Shown here one piece after another: positions 63,087 through 64,000 of a DNA stretch of 64,000 nt; within the stretch, counting starts at the first letter, position 1, and every line of letters starts with the position of its first letter. The stretch lies in the NCBI RefSeq assembly GCF_019097855.1, contig NZ_JAHRGL010000057.1:1-64000 (forward strand), written 5' to 3'. This DNA is from Geopseudomonas aromaticivorans. GTDB lineage: Bacteria; Pseudomonadota; Gammaproteobacteria; Pseudomonadales; Pseudomonadaceae. The notes under the pieces were generated by a model. It did no database searches, was not told the DNA's origin, and saw only the letters and a list, made by a program, of their open reading frames with translations. A program made the translations under genes and the position numbers.

Positions 63087-63419
63087 ATGTTCGAACTCAA
63101 GACCCTGGCGCTGTACCTGGTCACCGCCGTCGCCGAGATTCTCGGCTGCTACCTGCCCTACCTCTGGCTCAAGCAGGACAAGAGCGCCTGGCTGCTGGTG
63201 CCGGCCGCGGCGAGCCTGGCGCTGTTCGCCTGGCTGCTGTCGCTGCATCCCGCTGCGTCGGGGCGCGTGTATGCCGCCTATGGCGGCGTGTACATCTTCG
63301 TCGCCATTCTCTGGCTGTGGGGTGTCGACGGCATCCGGCCGACCGGCTGGGATCTGCTGGGCGCCACGGTGGCGCTGAGCGGCATGGCCATCATCATGTT
63401 CGCCCCACGCGCGGGCTGA
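63087..63419 (+). CDS. YnfA/UPF0060 family membrane protein
   Basis: A 110-residue inner-membrane protein with four helices. The YnfA hallmarks are [53 protein letters not shown] and [13 protein letters not shown]. It is structurally like small multidrug transporters and has been tied to drug efflux in enterics. ATG 63087 is set by homology; an upstream frame from 62976 is not coding. Confidence 0.92.
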   Translation: MFELKTLALYLVTAVAEILGCYLPYLWLKQDKSAWLLVPAAASLALFAWLLSLHPAASGRVYAAYGGVYIFVAILWLWGVDGIRPTGWDLLGATVALSGMAIIMFAPRAG

Positions 63420-63483
63420 TGTCGCCCACCCGATTCGCGTGCCGCGCCTATAGTGGCTAAGGCAACCTCGCGCGGAACGCCCC

Positions 63484-64000
63484 ATGCAAATCACCCTCGC
63501 CCGCCACGGCAAGCCGGACCTGCAGCTCGACTCCTGGGTCGTGCCGATGGCGATGCCGGACTGGCTGCACCATTACGACCAGGCGGGGATAGTCGCAGGC
63601 GAGGTTCCGGCCACGACCCTCGCGCAGGCGGCCGCCGCCGGGGTGCTGGCGAGCAGCACCCTGCCGCGCTGCGTACAGTCGGCGCAGCGGCTGGCAAAGG
63701 GCCGGGAGTTTCTCCGCGAGGCGGTGTTCTGCGAGGCCGAGCTGCCCTACCCGCACTGGCTGTACCCCAAGCTGCCGCCACTGGCCTGGGAAACGCTGTT
63801 CCGCCTGGCCTGGTTCTACGGCCTCACCGCCTTCGCCAGACCGCGCCTGGCCACCGAGCTGCGCGCCCACGAGGCAGCGCAGCGGCTGATCCAGCTGGCC
63901 CGCGAGCACGACTCGGTGTTTCTCGTCGGCCACGGCCTGATGATCCTGCTGATTGCCCGCGAGCTGCTGGCCCTTGGCTGGCGCGGCCCTAAGAGGCCGG
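63484..64000 (+). CDS. Histidine phosphatase family protein, partial at the window end
   Basis: The first 172 residues of a phosphoglycerate-mutase-like phosphatase whose reading frame is still open at the last base. It begins MQITLARHGKPDLQL, with catalytic His in the ARHG motif (usual form RHG). The second site is FLVGHGLMILLIARE with the conserved His near the end. Between them are SSTLPRCVQSAQRL, which has the expected arginine, and the Glu-containing region VFCEAELPYPHW. Such enzymes dephosphorylate small sugars or proteins; substrate unknown. Confidence 0.85.
   Translation, partial: MQITLARHGKPDLQLDSWVVPMAMPDWLHHYDQAGIVAGEVPATTLAQAAAAGVLASSTLPRCVQSAQRLAKGREFLREAVFCEAELPYPHWLYPKLPPLAWETLFRLAWFYGLTAFARPRLATELRAHEAAQRLIQLAREHDSVFLVGHGLMILLIARELLALGWRGPKRP

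Noticed and set aside
1-64000. tRNA, rRNA and riboswitch genes
   Set aside because: No cloverleaf-like or rRNA-like sequence was noticed by eye, including upstream of the Gdx gene where a guanidine riboswitch might be expected. A covariance-model search would be needed to exclude small RNAs.

Overview
The window looks like a chromosomal segment of a GC-rich Pseudomonas-type gammaproteobacterium. The basis is close recall of Pseudomonas proteins (XenA, the PA4872-type oxaloacetate decarboxylase, DUF2388, the DMA monooxygenase set), strong GC bias at third codon positions, and the REP-like palindromes typical of the genus. No rRNA, tRNA, CRISPR array or complete insertion sequence was seen.

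Layout. 0.5-4 kb: yeast-type cytosine deaminase, a frameshifted ZapE/AFG1-type ATPase, small hypotheticals and a secreted DUF4157-like protein. 3.9-8.2 kb (minus): a dimethylamine monooxygenase operon (DmmA-family protein, 2Fe-2S flavin reductase, heme N-demethylase, GcvT-like protein, Gdx/SugE exporter) behind a predicted sigma-54 promoter. 9.2-18.4 kb: a histidine kinase with a double-receiver regulator, a Gly-rich secreted protein, a TorF porin with a predicted sigma-54 promoter, GST, oxaloacetate decarboxylase, DksA-like zinc-finger copies, LprI-like protein and a globin. 18.7-25.8 kb: amtB, then gmaS-mgsABC (gamma-glutamylmethylamide synthetase and N-methylglutamate synthase) behind a strong sigma-54 promoter, with a divergent XRE-cupin regulator. 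26-28 kb: an AT-rich OLD-like ATPase/TOPRIM gene bounded by two about 106-bp repeats. 28-32 kb: TRIC channel, M20 amidohydrolase, MFS exporter. 32.8-41.2 kb: a stress and envelope cluster (AI-2E exporter, SYLF, BON, CsbD, DUF3309, lmo0937, Crp/Fnr, M23, hemolysin III) with several very small membrane proteins. 41.2-48.1 kb: an HD-nucleotidyltransferase fusion, ABM monooxygenase, xenA with LysR, IclR with a FAD oxidase. 48.4-54.6 kb: an orphan type VI secretion module (VgrG, muramidase-type effector, two immunity candidates). 55.1-63 kb: purU-folD-mgdABCD-iclR. 63-64 kb: YnfA and a histidine phosphatase cut by the window end.

How the genes work together. Dimethylamine is oxidised by Dmm to methylamine and formaldehyde. 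AmtB may import methylammonium. GmaS joins methylamine to glutamate, MgsABC converts the product to N-methylglutamate, and MgdABCD oxidises it to glutamate with the methyl carbon going to tetrahydrofolate. FolD and PurU then take that carbon to formate. Sigma-54 promoters before dmm and gmaS point to nitrogen control. The pathway is split into blocks by about 30 kb of unrelated accessory DNA. The candidates that look least described are the HD-nucleotidyltransferase fusion, the repeat-bounded OLD-like gene and the effector with two immunity candidates.
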